Shown: piece after piece, positions 22,501-38,200 of the stretch
How positions within the stretch are numbered: position 1 is the stretch's first letter
How the letters are laid out: the number at the start of each line of letters is the position of its first letter
Source: Paragorgia papillata
Taxonomy: Eukaryota; Cnidaria; Anthozoa; Scleralcyonacea; Coralliidae
Reading direction: 5' to 3'
Assembly: GCA_035771165.1 (NCBI GenBank)
Contig: JAWNZC010000347.1
Span: 1,400,501-1,464,500, forward strand
Length of the DNA: 64,000 nt
Position numbers and translations under genes: made by a program
Notes under the pieces: generated by a model
Seen by the model: only the letters and a program-made list of their open reading frames with translations
Databases searched by the model: none
What the model was told of the DNA's origin: nothing

Positions 22501-23153
22501 TCCGGTGCTGCATTTGCAGGATTGCATACCTATATTACTTGGACCCCCTCCATTCAGCTCTTGGATCCACCTCTGCCAGCTGGAGAAATTTATTATAACT
22601 ATGCCAGTACTGCATAGACTGGCTGAGAGAATTCTTCATAATTGATTAGTAATTAATCATCCAGTGTAATAGACCGCGTAAAATTATAAAGGAGCTGTTT
22701 TTGGCCAGCTTGCCAGCAATTGGTTAATCACTTGTTAATCTATTGCTGCCTAGGATGCCTGAGGGTTACAGGGGTGGCACCAGAGTGTGTGTGTGTGTGT
22801 GAGGGGGGGGGGGGGGGCAGAGGGGGCTACATCCCCCTGTTGGGGAACCCTAGCCTCCCCTAGAGGAAAACAATTGGTATTAGACTGAGTTTGAATCACA
22901 GATTAATCTGTGGACTAATCTTCTTTTCAGATGGCTAAGAGAATTTCTTGAGGAGCCATATAATGGTCATCAGGTCTTAATTGATTTCTTGGCATTCCTT
23001 CATAAAAATCCACCACCCCCCCAACCTGAACAAGAACAGAAGAAAAGTCAAAAAAGTTCTAAAAGTGCAAAGAGACGACATAAAGTGATGGCCAGGAGTC
23101 ATGTAAGTATAAATATATATGTACTGTACAGTAGTATTTTACATAATTACTTT

Positions 23154-23215
<62 letters not shown>

Positions 23216-26200
23216 CTACAGACACGGTGTTTCGCTGTACAACAGCTCATCAGTGTAGCTTGGAACAATCTGAATGAATTTCATCAATTACTTATACACA
23301 TGCGATCGTCGGTGACAACCGCATGTGGGACAGCATCGGTGAAGTTATTCAAATAGCGTGAAGTGCACATGGGCCCAGAGTGCTCAAACTTCTACAAGGG
23401 TAGTGAGCGTTGCATTATCGCTAATAGGTACCCACGACAACTTCACAGAGTGCTCAACAACACCGAAGTGAAGGAGCGTACATAGTTCAATCTACAGACA
23501 CGGTGTTTCGCTGTACAACAGCTCATCAGTGTAGCTTGGAACAATCTGAATGAATTTTCATCAATTACTTATACACATGCGATCATATATATATATATAT
23601 ATTTCTAAAATTCATTAATAATTCATGAGGAAAACACAAAGAAAAATCATGAGCGTATCGGATCTATATATGTGATATAGACTCGCTCTAAGTTTCTCGC
23701 TGGTTTTTAATGGCTGAGATAAGCTTAATTTTCAAAATTACTACGCCAATGAACGTATGAAGTGATTCTTTTTAGAAGCCATTTAAAAACCTTGCAGTAC
23801 GGGCTTTATCGGCTCTAAAACACTCGGCTATCGCCTCGTGTTTTATATCCGATAAAGCCCTCCTGCGCGGTTTATAAATATTACATATATATATATATAT
23901 ATATTAATCAGAATTACCACTGGTAGTCTGCTTTGGAAAATACAGTATTATAGTAAGTCTATATTATTTTGTGTATATTACAATTGTGTACAGTATTAAG
24001 TTTATCTTATTATTAATTTTTAGGCGGATGAACATATGTGTTTAATGTGTTTGAAAGCGTTGATGAAAAATAAGGTAATTAATTAAACCTTGGCTTAATT
24101 TTGTTTATAATGTTCAGATCTTAAATTATACTTATTTATTTATTTATTTTGTTTTTCCAGTTTGGGTTCAAGTCTGTCATGGCAGTTAAAGACACGCTTT
24201 TATACATTGTGATGTGTCTTGAAATTAACAATATTAAGACTAAAATATTGGCAATTAAGGTATAAGAATGTCTTAATGAAAAATATAATTCTTGACTTTT
24301 GCAGAGGGGAAAAAAGCTATGACCTTTAATATAAATTATAAAGAAAACAATTTGAAAATATTTTTTCTGAAACTTTTACTTCTGATCTTTTTGTACTGTA
24401 ACCATTATAATTATAATTTACAGGTGTCATTTCAATTATAAAATGCTAATAATTTTTGTTCTATTTTAGCTTCTCTATGCTGCTTGTGCAAATGACAAGT
24501 ACCATCACCTGGTTATTGAAGCACTGGAATATTTCCAAGCAAGAACTAAAGAACATCAGATGTTTTCCACATTGGTTAATTTTTTATTCTTAGAGCCAGT
24601 GCAACCTGGTTTACAGGTTAATAATTAGTTAATATATAATTATAACACAGAATCCTCTCCTGGTAATCTTTATACAAACATGGTGATATTAATGATGATG
24701 GTGATGGTGTGTTCAGTAATAATGGTAGTTGTGATGGATCATCCTCATTAACATTTTACCTCTATATAATCACCATTATATCACCATCATATCACCATCA
24801 TCACCATCCCCATCATATCACCATCATATCACCATCATTACCACCATCACCATCATATCACCATCATCACCATCCCCATCATATCCCCATCATATCACCA
24901 TCATATCACCATCATTACCACCATCACCATCATATCACCATCATCAAGATCACCATCATATCACCATCGTCAAGATCACCATCATATCACCATCATTATA
25001 TTACCATCATATCACCATCATATCACCATCATTACCACCATCATATCACCATCTCCATCATATCACCATCACCATCATATCACCATTACCATCATCACCA
25101 TGACCATCATGTCACCATCATATCTCCATCATATCACCATCGCCATCATATCACAATTACCATCATATCACCATAACCATCATTACCACCCTCATCATAT
25201 CACCATCATCACTATCATATCACCATCATATCACTATCATTACCACCATCACCATCATATCACCATCATTACCACCATCACCACCATATCACCATCACTG
25301 CCATGAACATCAACGTCATTATCATCACCACCATCATCACCACCATCATCACCATGACCATCATGTCACCATGATTATTACCATCATATCACCATCACTG
25401 CCATGAACATCAACACCATTACCATCATCAGCACCACTATCATCACCATCACTATCAGAACTATCACCACAATCACCATCACCACCATCATCATCATCAT
25501 CATCATCATCATGACCATCAAGTCACCAACATCATCATTATCACCATCATATCACCATTATGTGTTTCGTTCACAGCACCAAATTTCAACTAATGCACTG
25601 CACACTAACTTAATGGTCCTCTCTTTTCAAACCTGTAAGATTACTCTTGTGTTGTTCTTTCAGGCTGTTACTTTGGCATTGTTAAACGCTGTGGTAAACA
25701 ACTCGTCGTCGTATAACGATCGAATATTTCACCAACAACAAATATGTGTAGCAGGATTTACTGATCAACGTTTGGAAAAAGTGAGCTCTCTTTAAACAAA
25801 GTGGTTATTTCCAGTATCTTATAAGAGTAAAATAAAGTAATTACTGAGAGTAACATATGACGGTATTTAGATACTGATAACCCAATGGCCCTCCACCCCT
25901 TGATGGAACTGTAGTTACTTAGAATTAACTGGCGGGAACTAAGGTGTTGCTTTTGCGGAGGGAGGAAAACTGGAGAACTTGGTGAGAAATCCTCGAGGTA
26001 CAGGAGAGAACCAACAATTCTACTCACATGAAGCTAAGTTAGTTACCTATCCGAATACTAACCCCATTCAGCGCGCTACCATCCTGTTCTTAGAAAGGGG
26101 CATGGTCTATTTCGTTTTTTTTCCAAAATTCTGCAATTCAAGCTCCTTGGAACCTTTTGAGACGATATTGAAAACGTTCTTTGTTGTTCTCAGATTCTAG

Positions 26201-29200
26201 AAGGTTTTGACGCCGCGCCAGTGAGAGAAGAGCTTAGAATATGGAAAGAAAATTTTGTGAATATTCAAGATTTAGTGGATGAATACGCTCAGGTTAAAGA
26301 AAGATCTCAACTGCTTCGAGACGAGGTGTGTCAACTATAGTCATTTTTGTCATTATTATTGTCTTATAGTCAAACCGGATGTTCTTTACGATACGCGACC
26401 TTGCAGTATTGCCAGCAACATTGCAATGTTGACCGACACGCGGCTACTCCTTGGCAAGTTGCTAAAACTTCGCATTTTAAATATCGAACTTCACATAACA
26501 TGAAGTTTACTTAGAGTTAGTTGTTCTGACTTTCAATAGAACTTCATATTATGTGAAGTTCGATATTTAAAATGCGAATTTTTAGCAACTAATTATTGCT
26601 AAGTGCAATGTTGCTATCAATATTGCAATGTTGCTATCAATATTGCAATGTTGCTCGGGAAAGAACATCCGGTTTGTAAAGTCATTAGTTCTGCCATAGT
26701 CAATCGAGATATGGTGTGGAAACTCAGCTAAAGTCTTTTTGTTCGCCTTTATGCATTTTTGTGCACGGTGCACGGTCACTGAACACATTGTATTTTAGTA
26801 TAATGAACGAATTGTCCAATAGCAAGGTTTCAGTTCAATCACTCAACCGTGCTATTTAAATATTAATAAACCTAAAACAAAGGATGTGCACGGTGTAAGG
26901 TACGGTTCAACATAAAATCACAGCTCATTATAGGTGCTTTGAAGTTTGCCGAGTTTCCAGACCATATCTCGATTGACTATGATTCTGCTCAAGAGCTCAC
27001 AAGACAAAGAAAAAGACTCTGCCGGTTTCTGTATAGTTGAAGAGGAAAATCACAAGCAGCAATTATACTTTTTATAACTTAATACATGAGAACTGAATTT
27101 TAACTCTATTTGAAAAATTAATCTTTTTTTTTCTCAGGTTGATCTTTTGCAAGGGAAGTTGGAGGTGAGAAAACAAAAACTATAGTTTTTCAGGCATCAT
27201 AACTGCAAAAATATGTACTTAAAATATCTATTCACACGGAATGTTGGAAGTGTAAAGACTAAAGGTGAAGTAATACGAGCAACAAATTGCTGCAACATTG
27301 TTGCGTTGCAAGTTGAATAGTGTAGTGTTGTTGCACGTATTACCACCCACCTCAAACATTGTCGCGCAACAACGATTTTATTGCAAGTTGAATCAGCATG
27401 TTGCAGCAAGTAAAACTGGAGTCTACTATTTTCAACATGCTGATTCAACTTGCAACAAAATCATTGTTGCGTGACAATGTTTGAGGTGGGTGGTACATAA
27501 TACGTGCAACAACGCTTTTCAACTTGCAACGCAACAAAGTTGCATTGCAAGTTGAAGAAAAATGTTGCCCGTATAAACTTTATTCCAAAATGGCCGCCGA
27601 ATTAAAATTATTTTATATGCATACAAATAGAACTCATTTTAATGTGGGAAATTCAAAATAATTTTTACTTTAAAACGAGGTCATAAGGGCTAATTTATAT
27701 GCACATAAAATAATTATAATTCAGCGGCCATTTCAGTATTTCACCATTTCAGTATTTCACCTTAAAGAGAATAATAAACAGTATAATTGCAACATATTTT
27801 TATTTTGTAAACATAGGATGTTCAACGTGAGAAAAACGAAGTTGAAAGACAGAAAATAGAAGTAAGTTTTAAGCATTATTTTATATCAATGAAATAACTG
27901 TTCAACACTGATATACTCTTTTATGATGAATAGATGTGATGTTTTACAGTTTACTTTATATATTACATTAGTTTGAAGAAAAAGCAGAGAACTTCAGATT
28001 TCGTGCAACAGAACTACAGACAGCATTGGAACAAGTTATGGTGAGTTACATTAGAGTTGAACTTAATTAACCCTGCATCAGCATGTATAGGTTTAATATA
28101 TGAGGGACGATAATTCTATAACTATTTTGCTGTGAGTTGATGTTGGAAAACTTAAAATGATTGGAAACATTTTCCAGCAAAATGCCGTCACGACATGATA
28201 CTAGGGACTTTAAGAAAACACAACGACTACGACTACGGCAACGTGTTTGAACAATATAATTTTATGTCAAATACAAAGGTCTTTTGCGAATGACGGTCCC
28301 AAGAGTAATCTTTACGCCGTCATGGCTCTGTTGACAACGTAGAAAAAGCATTTTCACGTTGTAAAGACAACGCGGACTTGAGTCACTATACAGAACCCTT
28401 GTAAAACCTTAGCCGTATTCTCGCGACTAACGTAGATTGAACAAGTGTTTTTCTTCATGAATTTAAGAAAAAAACGAGTCCGCGCGATTGTGTATCTTGA
28501 AATTTGAATGTATAAATACACCACCATTCAATACCACTGTTAAACTTTCTACCGTAGCCGTAGTCCGTTGTCTGAATCTTAAAGTCCCTAATTACTCGCT
28601 GGGCTACCTAAGGTAGACCGAGTCTAGGTTTCGGCTTGGTTTTTAGGATAAAAAGATATACGTGAAATTACTTTTATAATGTTCTTGATGATTTCAGAAA
28701 ACTCAAAGTAAAGATGGAATCAACGCATCATTGCTAGAACCTTTAAATTCCAATCCACCTCCCCCTCCCCCACCTCCTCCAGGTCCTCCTCCACCACCTC
28801 CACTTCCAGGTATGTTTAATATTTCTTCTGAATTGCACTGCACTGGATTGTATTGCTGTATTGGACTGTACCGTACTGTACCGTGTCGCGCTGCGCTGCG
28901 CTGCACTGCACTGTACGGCACGGCACGGCACGGCACTAGTGCACTGCACTGTAAAAAACTAACCTTATTTATACTGGATAACTCTATCAGTTATATCGAA
29001 ACTGTTATCCTTAGAGGTCCAGTAAGGGACCACCCTCATTGATCCAGTGTTGCTACAGGAGGAAACCGGAGTACCTGGAGGAAACCTGTGGTGTTTCGTA
29101 GAGTCAAACTGGAAGCACTCTTCTCACATGCGGCCAAGGTGAATTTTTTTACAGATAACTGCACCGTGCAGGAATCGAACCCGGCTCGCAGAGGTGAAAG

Positions 29201-32200
29201 GCACGTGCACTAACCACTGTGCCACCAACACCCCACCCTATTGTATTGTACCGTATTGTACTGTAGTAACAGACGCAGTGGAGATTCAAGCAAGGATCGA
29301 CTTGAATGTCTCCAATCTGATTCATGTAAACACAGTTTGACTTGAAAATGACTTGATACGCATGAGTGAAGTTGTTTCGTGTCGTGCTAAATGCCAGACA
29401 TTGAGGGAAGTACAGAAAATAGTGTTCCAATTCCAAAACCGAAAACAAATGTTCCAAGCAGATCGGATTATCCATGTAAACATGTCCCCGGATTGACTTC
29501 ACTCGCGTTTTTCGATCCGATAAGATTGGACTGTCAATCCGCAGATTATAATCCGCTTCATGTATGTTTGTAATATTAATGTTATTCACCTCTTTCTTAG
29601 GTTGCGGAGCTGTTCCACCTCCACCTCCCCCCGGATTCAAAGCAGGTAATGTATAGCTTCATTGTGGGAGCGGAATTAGACGGGGTTGATCACGTGAACA
29701 TGCTAGCTACTGTAGGTATAAGCTCAGCGTAAAAGTAGAGTGTACCGCCCAGGCAGAGTGTGATATGACGCACATAAAAAAGCTGCAGGGTTGCATTGTA
29801 TATTCGAAATCAGTTAGTGTCATTTGTTATTTTTATCGCTCAGGAAACTGGCAGGGGAGGAGTGCACTGGCGGTTAAGGGTGTAAAACGTATGTCCGGTG
29901 TTCTGATCCAAAATCATATCGTATTAGGCGGGAGGCCAGCCCACCCACAGCTATTGACCACTACTGGTAACCGATTTTTTGCCATCTCAGCTTTTCCGCG
30001 GGAAGAAACCGGAGAACCGCGGGAAAACCCACAACTTTCCGCAAACTCCCCCCACGTGCTTCCTTCCTTCTCAGAATTTGAACTTTTGACCTCAGCGGAA
30101 GTTGGCAGTTGTTCTGAAACTAAGCCAGCGAAGCTGATTATCAGCTTTATCCCATTTGAAATAGTTGGCTTAACGTTAGATGATTTTGACTAAAATCATC
30201 TGGTGTTGGTAAAATATAGATTAAATAGATAGATATCTTATTCTAAAAACTTTAAAATCCTAAAAGCTTTGTGGCCAGTAAAGTGTTAAGGATTAAAACT
30301 TATCAAAAACACTTCACCTCTACAGATTTAGTGTCAAATACTATAAGTGTAAATATAACACTGACGTTTTCAATACAGTATTTTATTGATGTTGACGTGC
30401 TCACTTATAGATGTATTACTATTGAGGCCTGGACTGTGCTGAATAAAATCGTCTGGCGTTAGCCAGATAAAATACTAAAGACTCGTCTTCAGGCTTCAAA
30501 GGGATAAGACGTTTTCACATCAGTCAGTACATTTCTGTGAAAGTTGCTCGTCTTAGAGACATATAAGTTGCTGAGACATCAGACACTATGGGGGCTTTCC
30601 ATTTAAACGGTTAGACCGGTAAGTCCGGTTAAATGGAACACGATTCGTTTGATACCTGGGATGATATGACTGGAAAATTTGGTCCTAATCGAAAGCAAGT
30701 CCATTCTGGCCGGACTGATCGGTCTAACCTTGTCAATTGGAAAGCGCCCTAAGTTACTCGTTTTAGTGTAGTCTTCATAGTTAGATGGTAGTATAGTGAC
30801 TGACGTCATATGAAGTGAAGTATTTGAACTAGGCAACTATAGTATAAGCTATGTAGTAGTTGTGAGGGTTGCTTGTCGACCTTGTCTAAGAGGTTAGTGT
30901 AGTCTTCAGAAAGACTGTTGGTGGTAGTGACTGACGTTTGGACAGCCGTTCAGCGTCAGTCATCCGGCTCAGAGTCAAGTGAAATGTTCCTGTTTCGCCA
31001 AAATTACGTGTCTGGTGCATTACGTCATGCTTTCACATCACAACGTAAATGCGACATCGAGTTAAACGTCGAATTTCAGTCGAATTTAATTGTTTTTACT
31101 TGGACTCGTGGATCCTGAAAACGACTTCTTGAAAACATGGCACCGAGTTGTCACATACAGAAGAGAAACATTTAATTCGACGCGACGTTAATTCGTCATG
31201 TAACTCGAACACGCATTATTATCGTCGCATTATCCGTCTGACTCGGACGAATTTAATTGCCGAGACGAATTTAATCCGTGCGTCGAATTTAATCGAGTTA
31301 TACGTCGAAGTTTCGTCGAATAAAATTCAAACAATTAAATTCGTCTGAATTAAATTCGTCTATTGTGCGACGTTCAGCACAGGCCTAATCTATGTTCTTG
31401 AAGACCCCCCTTAAAGCTGCCGGATAGAGCTCGGCCGTCGCGCCAAGCCGCCAACGCACAGCACCCACCGTCATCCGTTTTGTTTTCAGGACCAGGTTAT
31501 TCAGTCGTACACCGCAAAGTGGTCAGCAAAAAGAAGTTACCAATATTAAACTGGGCTCCGGTTACAAGCTCACAGAAAACCATATTTGAGGTATATTTTG
31601 CCTAGTATTTTTAACTTGAAAACGCAATACAAAAATGTGCTTTTATAAAATGCAGGAAAGACCCTGCAATAATTTAAAGTGCCTATGTCATGCTTGGGGA
31701 TTTTACATATTTAGGATATTTGGAACTTTCTGAGAAGATTTGTAGTATATCTTCCTCTTCTGAAATGTCATCTTCATGGACTTTTTAGCTGTGAAAGTTG
31801 ACGGAAGTGACGTCAAAGGAGGAATCTGTTTAGTTGTTTTTTTTATATAGACAAATTCCTCCTTTGACGTCACTTCCCTCAACTTTAACATCAAAAAAGT
31901 CCATGAAGATGAAATTTTAGGAAAGGAAGATATATTACAAATCTTCGCAGAAGGTTCCAAATATCCTAAATATGTAAAATCCCCAACCATGACATAGGCA
32001 CTTTAAAATGTTTTCGCGAGTTCACGCCCTCTCCCCATGCAGACACCCTGATACTATATAAAGGGCCTTTACCCTCTGGTATATGTGTTTTTTTATCTTC
32101 GTCTTTTTTGTAGTCCATGGATGATGAAAAGTTGGCCATGCAACTTGATTTAAAAGGTTTTGAATCTATGTTTGAGTTAAAGAGAAATGAAATGAGTGAA

Positions 32201-35200
32201 GAAGTCAGGCTTCGTAAAGAAGCGGGTAAGAGTTAGAGGGTGTTTATATGGAGGCGAGCCAGCCCAGGTACCCGAGCTAGCTGGCTTTGCCGAGATGATT
32301 TTTATTGTGTTTTCATGAGAAGGGCTAGCTCACCTACATGCGTAAAAATCTCGCAAGTTGTTACAGCATTGTTGCCTGAACAATGCTGTAACAACTTGTT
32401 GACATATGTGAACAACATTGATAAATGAACAACATCGTTCATCATTGTTTCAACAAGTTGTTACAGCTTGATGAAACAACAACCGTTGTTCACGCATGTT
32501 GGAACAACTGAAGAACGTGTTGATACATCGACCATGTTCACCATTGTTGTAACATTGTTGTTCATCGTTGTTATTTCGTCATGCTGTAACAACATGTTTT
32601 ATCATGTGCGAACAACGTTGTTGGCTATAAAAATGTGCTGTTGGAACAACTTGTTCATGACTGTTGATTAATCCGTGAACAAGTTGTTCGAACCATAAGT
32701 GAACAACTTGTTGATAACTTGTTCACGACGAGCAGCACAACATTGTTCACGGCGAGCAGCACAACATTGTTCACGCCTGTTGACAACCGTGAACAAGTTG
32801 TGCGTTTTTACCCGTGTAGCCGGGCTGGCATGCTTGTTGTGCGTAATTTATCAGTTCTGGTAAGACACGAAGTCTCATTGTTTTAAATATGAACTGTACG
32901 TGAACAAGCAGAACTTGTGAATTGTTAATTTGTCGGAAAAAGCTGATTAAAACAAATTTTGTCGCGTGTACAAAGCTTTTAATGCCAGCCCAGGTAGGTG
33001 AGCTAGTCCGGTGAAGCGTGTTTATATGGAAAAAACCCAGCCCAGGTAACCGAAATTTTGGCCTCACAAAGCGAGATCTCGGCTGGCCTTTTGTAAATTA
33101 TTAAATACATTTGTGTAATCTTTTTTTTCTAGCACTAAAGAAGCTTGCTGAACAGATTACTGTAATTGAGTCAAATCGAGCAAGAAATTTAGGTATTCTT
33201 TTTTTTAAAGTTTTTTAAAATTAAGTATGTTCTTAATGAATTATTTTTTATCATTATTATTCACTACATAGTGATCGCCAAAAGGAGAGTTGGTTTTTCA
33301 CCAAAATCCATTCAGCAGTGTATTGACAACAGTGATATTTCTGAGTTGTCTTCTGAAAATGCAGAACTTCTGTTAAAGTTTGTGCCAACAAAAGAAGAGG
33401 TATTTACCACACCACACCAACACTACAGTGATACACCACACTTTACCATATCTTACCATGCCACACCATACCATACCACGCCATACCTCACCATACCATA
33501 ACACACCATACCATAACACACCATACCATAACACCATACCACACCATACCATACCATACCATACCACACCACACCACACCAACACTACAGTGATACATCA
33601 CACTTTACCATATCTTACCATACCACACCATACCATACCACGCCATACCATACCATACCACGCCACACCATACCATACCACGCAACACCATACCATACCA
33701 CATCATACGAACGCTACAGTGACCATACCATACCAAATCTTCCTCTTTAATTCTTTCGCAGATAGCAGGGCTTGCTAAGCATGCAGACGACTACAATAAA
33801 CTTGCTGAAGCTGAACAGTTTATGTTTGAGGTGAGTGTAGTTTAACCTTAGTAAAGATGTTATTGCCACGAAAGTGTTTACAAAGAGAACTTAACCACAT
33901 TGCGCCCCTAAAACTAAAGTATTTTATTTATAAAAAATTTATAAAGTATAGTATTTTATTCTGGCCAACGCCAGACGATTTTATTCAGCACAGGGAGAGG
34001 TCCAGGCCTCAAAGTGTTAAACGATGGGTTATTCTGGTTAATCTAGAGAGCTTAACGGATTGTATTCTGAGTATTCCAGATTAAGAAGAGTTCTTAAACT
34101 AGCGTTCGCTTACGTTCTCATGGTCCCAAACGAACGCACCATAAGCAATCACCTTTGCAATAGAACCTTTGTAATTCTTGATAGACCACAGTGCACGACT
34201 TGACGATCAGGCGTCGCGGAGCTATTTAACAAATAGATTCCATTTCGCTGTTGTCTGTTCAGTTATAGATACACAGATGACGTTACAACGCAGTCGAGTG
34301 GGTCACTGATGTTCTTACCACGTTGTGACGTCTTCTGTGCATCTATAACTGAACAGACAACAAAAAAATGGAATCTATTTGTTTTATACAATACAAAAAT
34401 TTAAAAGGTTTTTATCGAAACTCTTGTCGGGTTTTGGGGCATGAAGAAAGAAAAAAGCAAGTCAGCTGACGTGATCTGACGTGATCCATATGTCTGTCCT
34501 CTAATAGATCATGGGCAACAACCAATGAAAACACGCATAGCAACCAGGGTATTGTATAATAGTGAATTCTATAGTCTTTATTTCTTTTCTGCATTATTTC
34601 ACAGCTGGCGAAAGTTAAACGTTATGAAGCGAAGCTAAGTGTCTTGGCCTTTCTGGGGGTATTTGACGAAGTCATGTCTACTGTCGTTCCGGTAAGTCGG
34701 AAGAAATCTTGGAAAAAAGCTCTCTTTATATTGTCGTAGATTTCTCATGCTTTTAATGTGTATTTTCCCCCAGAAAGTTGACGCTTAGATTTGTCGCTTT
34801 TGTTTTCTTCTCAGAAAGTCGACGCTGTTACTCGGGCATCCCTAAGTATTTTAAACAATAAAAAGTTGAAGAAAGTATTCGAGGTACGAAATGTGTCTAT
34901 CTATACGTAACATATGTAGGAGTCCTCCAGAATTTATTAATTGAAATCTTAATCTTACTTCAATGGATCGTTTTCACTCACGTGATCGGTGGACCTATGG
35001 GGGTGGTAAAACAATACGAAATATTTGAATAAGAATACCGCTGTACACTAATGGTACACCAATATGGCCGCCATTTCATTGTTTCGGTACACCAATATGG
35101 CCGCCGTGACGTCAGGTGAAAACGGTCTATACTAACTTAGAGAGATGGGAAATTGTGTAATGATATTCAGTTATATAATAATAAATTGTATAATGATATT

Positions 35201-38200
35201 AATATGATAAGTTGTACGTATACATGTAGTGCATGTGGTACGTTTGCGAGCTTGGTGTAATGTAACAGACGTTCGGTGGACGTTCGTCAAGCTCAATTAC
35301 TCAGAAAAGATTTCTGAGCCCCAGACAGGGTTCGAACCTGCAAACCTTCTAATGACCGGTTAGACGATCTAACCATTGAGCCACTAAGGCTCAGATGGAG
35401 AGCTAAGGTTGTAAATTCATAGTCATATGTGCTCCTAAGTGGTAGCGTTTGCATATGAGATGTAGTTAAGTGACATGATGAGTAAAGTGGTAGTAGCGTG
35501 ATTATACATGTAGCAACAGACAAACGTCTATTACAATAATATTAATATGAAAAATCTGACTGTCTAAAGTAATCCTGGTTTGTACATGATTATTGTGCAG
35601 ATTATTCTTGCTTTTGGTAACTACATGAATGGTACAAGGAGGAAAGTTGCTGCTGGGTTTAAATTAGAGTCACTGTACAAGGTATGGGTATAATTTCTTT
35701 ACATGTATGATTTACTACCATTTATAACAGAGGTACTACAACGGTGTTTCTGATTGGCTACCGTGCGTGCTCCATAACTAGCATGGGGCACGGCAATTTC
35801 AAACGTAATGAGAAACTCATTTTTAATCAGCGAAATAAATATTGTTTTCCGTTGTTTTTGTGTCTGATTCTCTGTTATAAAAGAAATGGTTCCTGGTTTA
35901 GGAAGCTCCATAAAGTTATGGATGCACTTGGGAAGTTGGGAGAACTGACTCTTATTAAGTGTTCAGTGATCAAATAACGTTTAGTTAATTAACTGTCTTA
36001 GGATAGGCATATCCGTAACACTACGTACGCTTTTTTAGTGCTCTCCCAACTTCCCGCGTGCATCCATAACATAATGGCGCACGCCAAATCATGAACCATT
36101 TCTTAAATATACAAGGCAAGTTATACTTACACGTATGATATACTTTGTATTGAACGTATTGAGGTATTATGTACAATTTCCCTCAATTCTACATGGTATC
36201 CTATATATACTAAAGGATAAAGGACTGTGGGGCTAATCATCCTTACTCGCAGCCAGCGGCTGAATTGCGAAGGACGCAGATCAACGTGGCCGTGTCGAGG
36301 CATATCAAAGGCGCTCCAAGCAGCCGCCATACGACACAGTTCAGACCACGGATCACAGCTAAGATGTTAGGTGTTGATTTTATGGAGGGGGGGAAACCGG
36401 AGAACCCGGCGAAAAGCCCTCGAAGCACAGGAGAGATCAACTACAACTCTACTCACATGAGTTCCAAGCCCGACAACGGGATCATTCTCAAGCGGTCACC
36501 CATCCAAGTACTAACCCCGTCTAACCGGGCTTAACTTTTTGGTGAGGGGCAGCGCCCTAACAGCACACCCCACCCGTGCTACCCAGTCTACAATATTGTT
36601 TTTCATTTCTACTTATTTAGCTTCCTGATGTTCGATCAACGGATCGTAAAATGTCATTACTTAACTTTGTTGTGCACACTGTAAAAACACATTTCCCAGA
36701 GCTCAGATCATTTACAGAAGAACTCCGTTTGGAAGAAGCTACGCAAGGTATTATACGTGACAGACCTTTTTTAGACTTTCTCAAAGTCCTTTTAGCGCTA
36801 AGAGGCGGACTTGGAGCAAGTCTAGACCTTTTTATGCATGGCTACTAACATGTATTTATTTTAATTTACTTTTAATGTTCCTAAAAATGAGTTATTTTCA
36901 AGAATTTTTCTCGGAGTTTTTTTAAGAATTTTCGATAGTTACGTATATGCCTGAGCGTACTTGTGTCATCATTGAAAGCAACTTCATGTCTATTTGTAGT
37001 ATCAAAGCAAACCTTGAATAACGACATCCAGAGTTTGAAGAAAGGTATTGATTTGACGAAAACGGAAAGAGACAAGCAGCCAAATAACTTTGTTTTATTT
37101 GTATCCTTTTCTCAAATACATATTAACTTTTATTATACGTCGTAGTCATTTGGACGACGACGGCAATTAAGTTACTGCATTGAAAAGAAACCATGGATCA
37201 GGACATCGTATATTGTATGTTTTATGTATTTTGTAAGACCTTTAAAAAGCAGCCATATAGCTTCGACAAAGTGACGTATAATAGATTAACGCCTGTAAAA
37301 TAAAAACGTAAAACTTGAAAAAAACGCTTCAGTTGACGTTGTATGTGCAACGAGGACGGTGTTGTGATTACTCTTGGGACTGCAAATTATTCAACGTTTT
37401 GTTTTCGTTGAAAAATACTATTGTACTTGGGGCGTCGTCGTGACGTTCGCGTTGTGCTTGCTTAAGCCCGTTTTCCACTAGGCGACTTTTTTCGCGCGAA
37501 GCGATTATTCGCCACAAAAAGTAGGATCTGTTTCTACTTTTTCACGGCGAATTATGTCGCTAACCAATCACGTTGCTGAATATATGTTTTCGATTCGCTT
37601 CGCGCGAAAAAAGTGGCCTAGTGGAAAACGGGCGTTAAGGTCCCTATGGATCGTCTTCACTCACGTGATCGGTGGCCATTAGGGTTGGTGAAACAATATG
37701 AAATGTTTGAATAAGAATAGAGCTATAGGATAAAGATGGTACACCAATATGGCCACCATGACGTCAGATGAAAACCATCTATTAATGTTATATTGCGACG
37801 AGTATTACGTCATTACACTGTGTAAACTGTGCATGTTATGTCATAAAACGTTAGACTGTTATTACGTCGAGCGCATATGCCTGATCACGTAGAATTTTTT
37901 CATTCTTTTCCACAATATTAATTGTTCATCACAACCGTCTTTTTACAACCGTCTTTTTACAACCGTCTTTTGAATAGTTTTCTTAACAATACAGTAGAGT
38001 TTCTATAATCGTGCGTTCCGTAAGGTTCAAAAAGTGACCGAGAAGTATCGTAAAATGGATCAAACGTACACCGAGGTCTGCCAAATGTTTGGTGAGGATG
38101 GCAAGAAAATTGAACCATCTGAATTTTTTAAAATTTTCCAAGACTTTGTCTCCATGTACTTTGTAAGTAAACACCTGACTCTGTGGTGATGGTAATGGTG

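Noticed and set aside
24709..25306. His/Ser/Pro-rich 155-codon frame
   Set aside because: Translation of the ATCACC microsatellite in formin intron 8.
29149..29640. 163-codon minus-strand frame with a Gly/Pro-rich start
   Set aside because: Its beginning is antisense to the formin FH1 exon 29601-29645 and its end is antisense to a SINE; no independent similarity.
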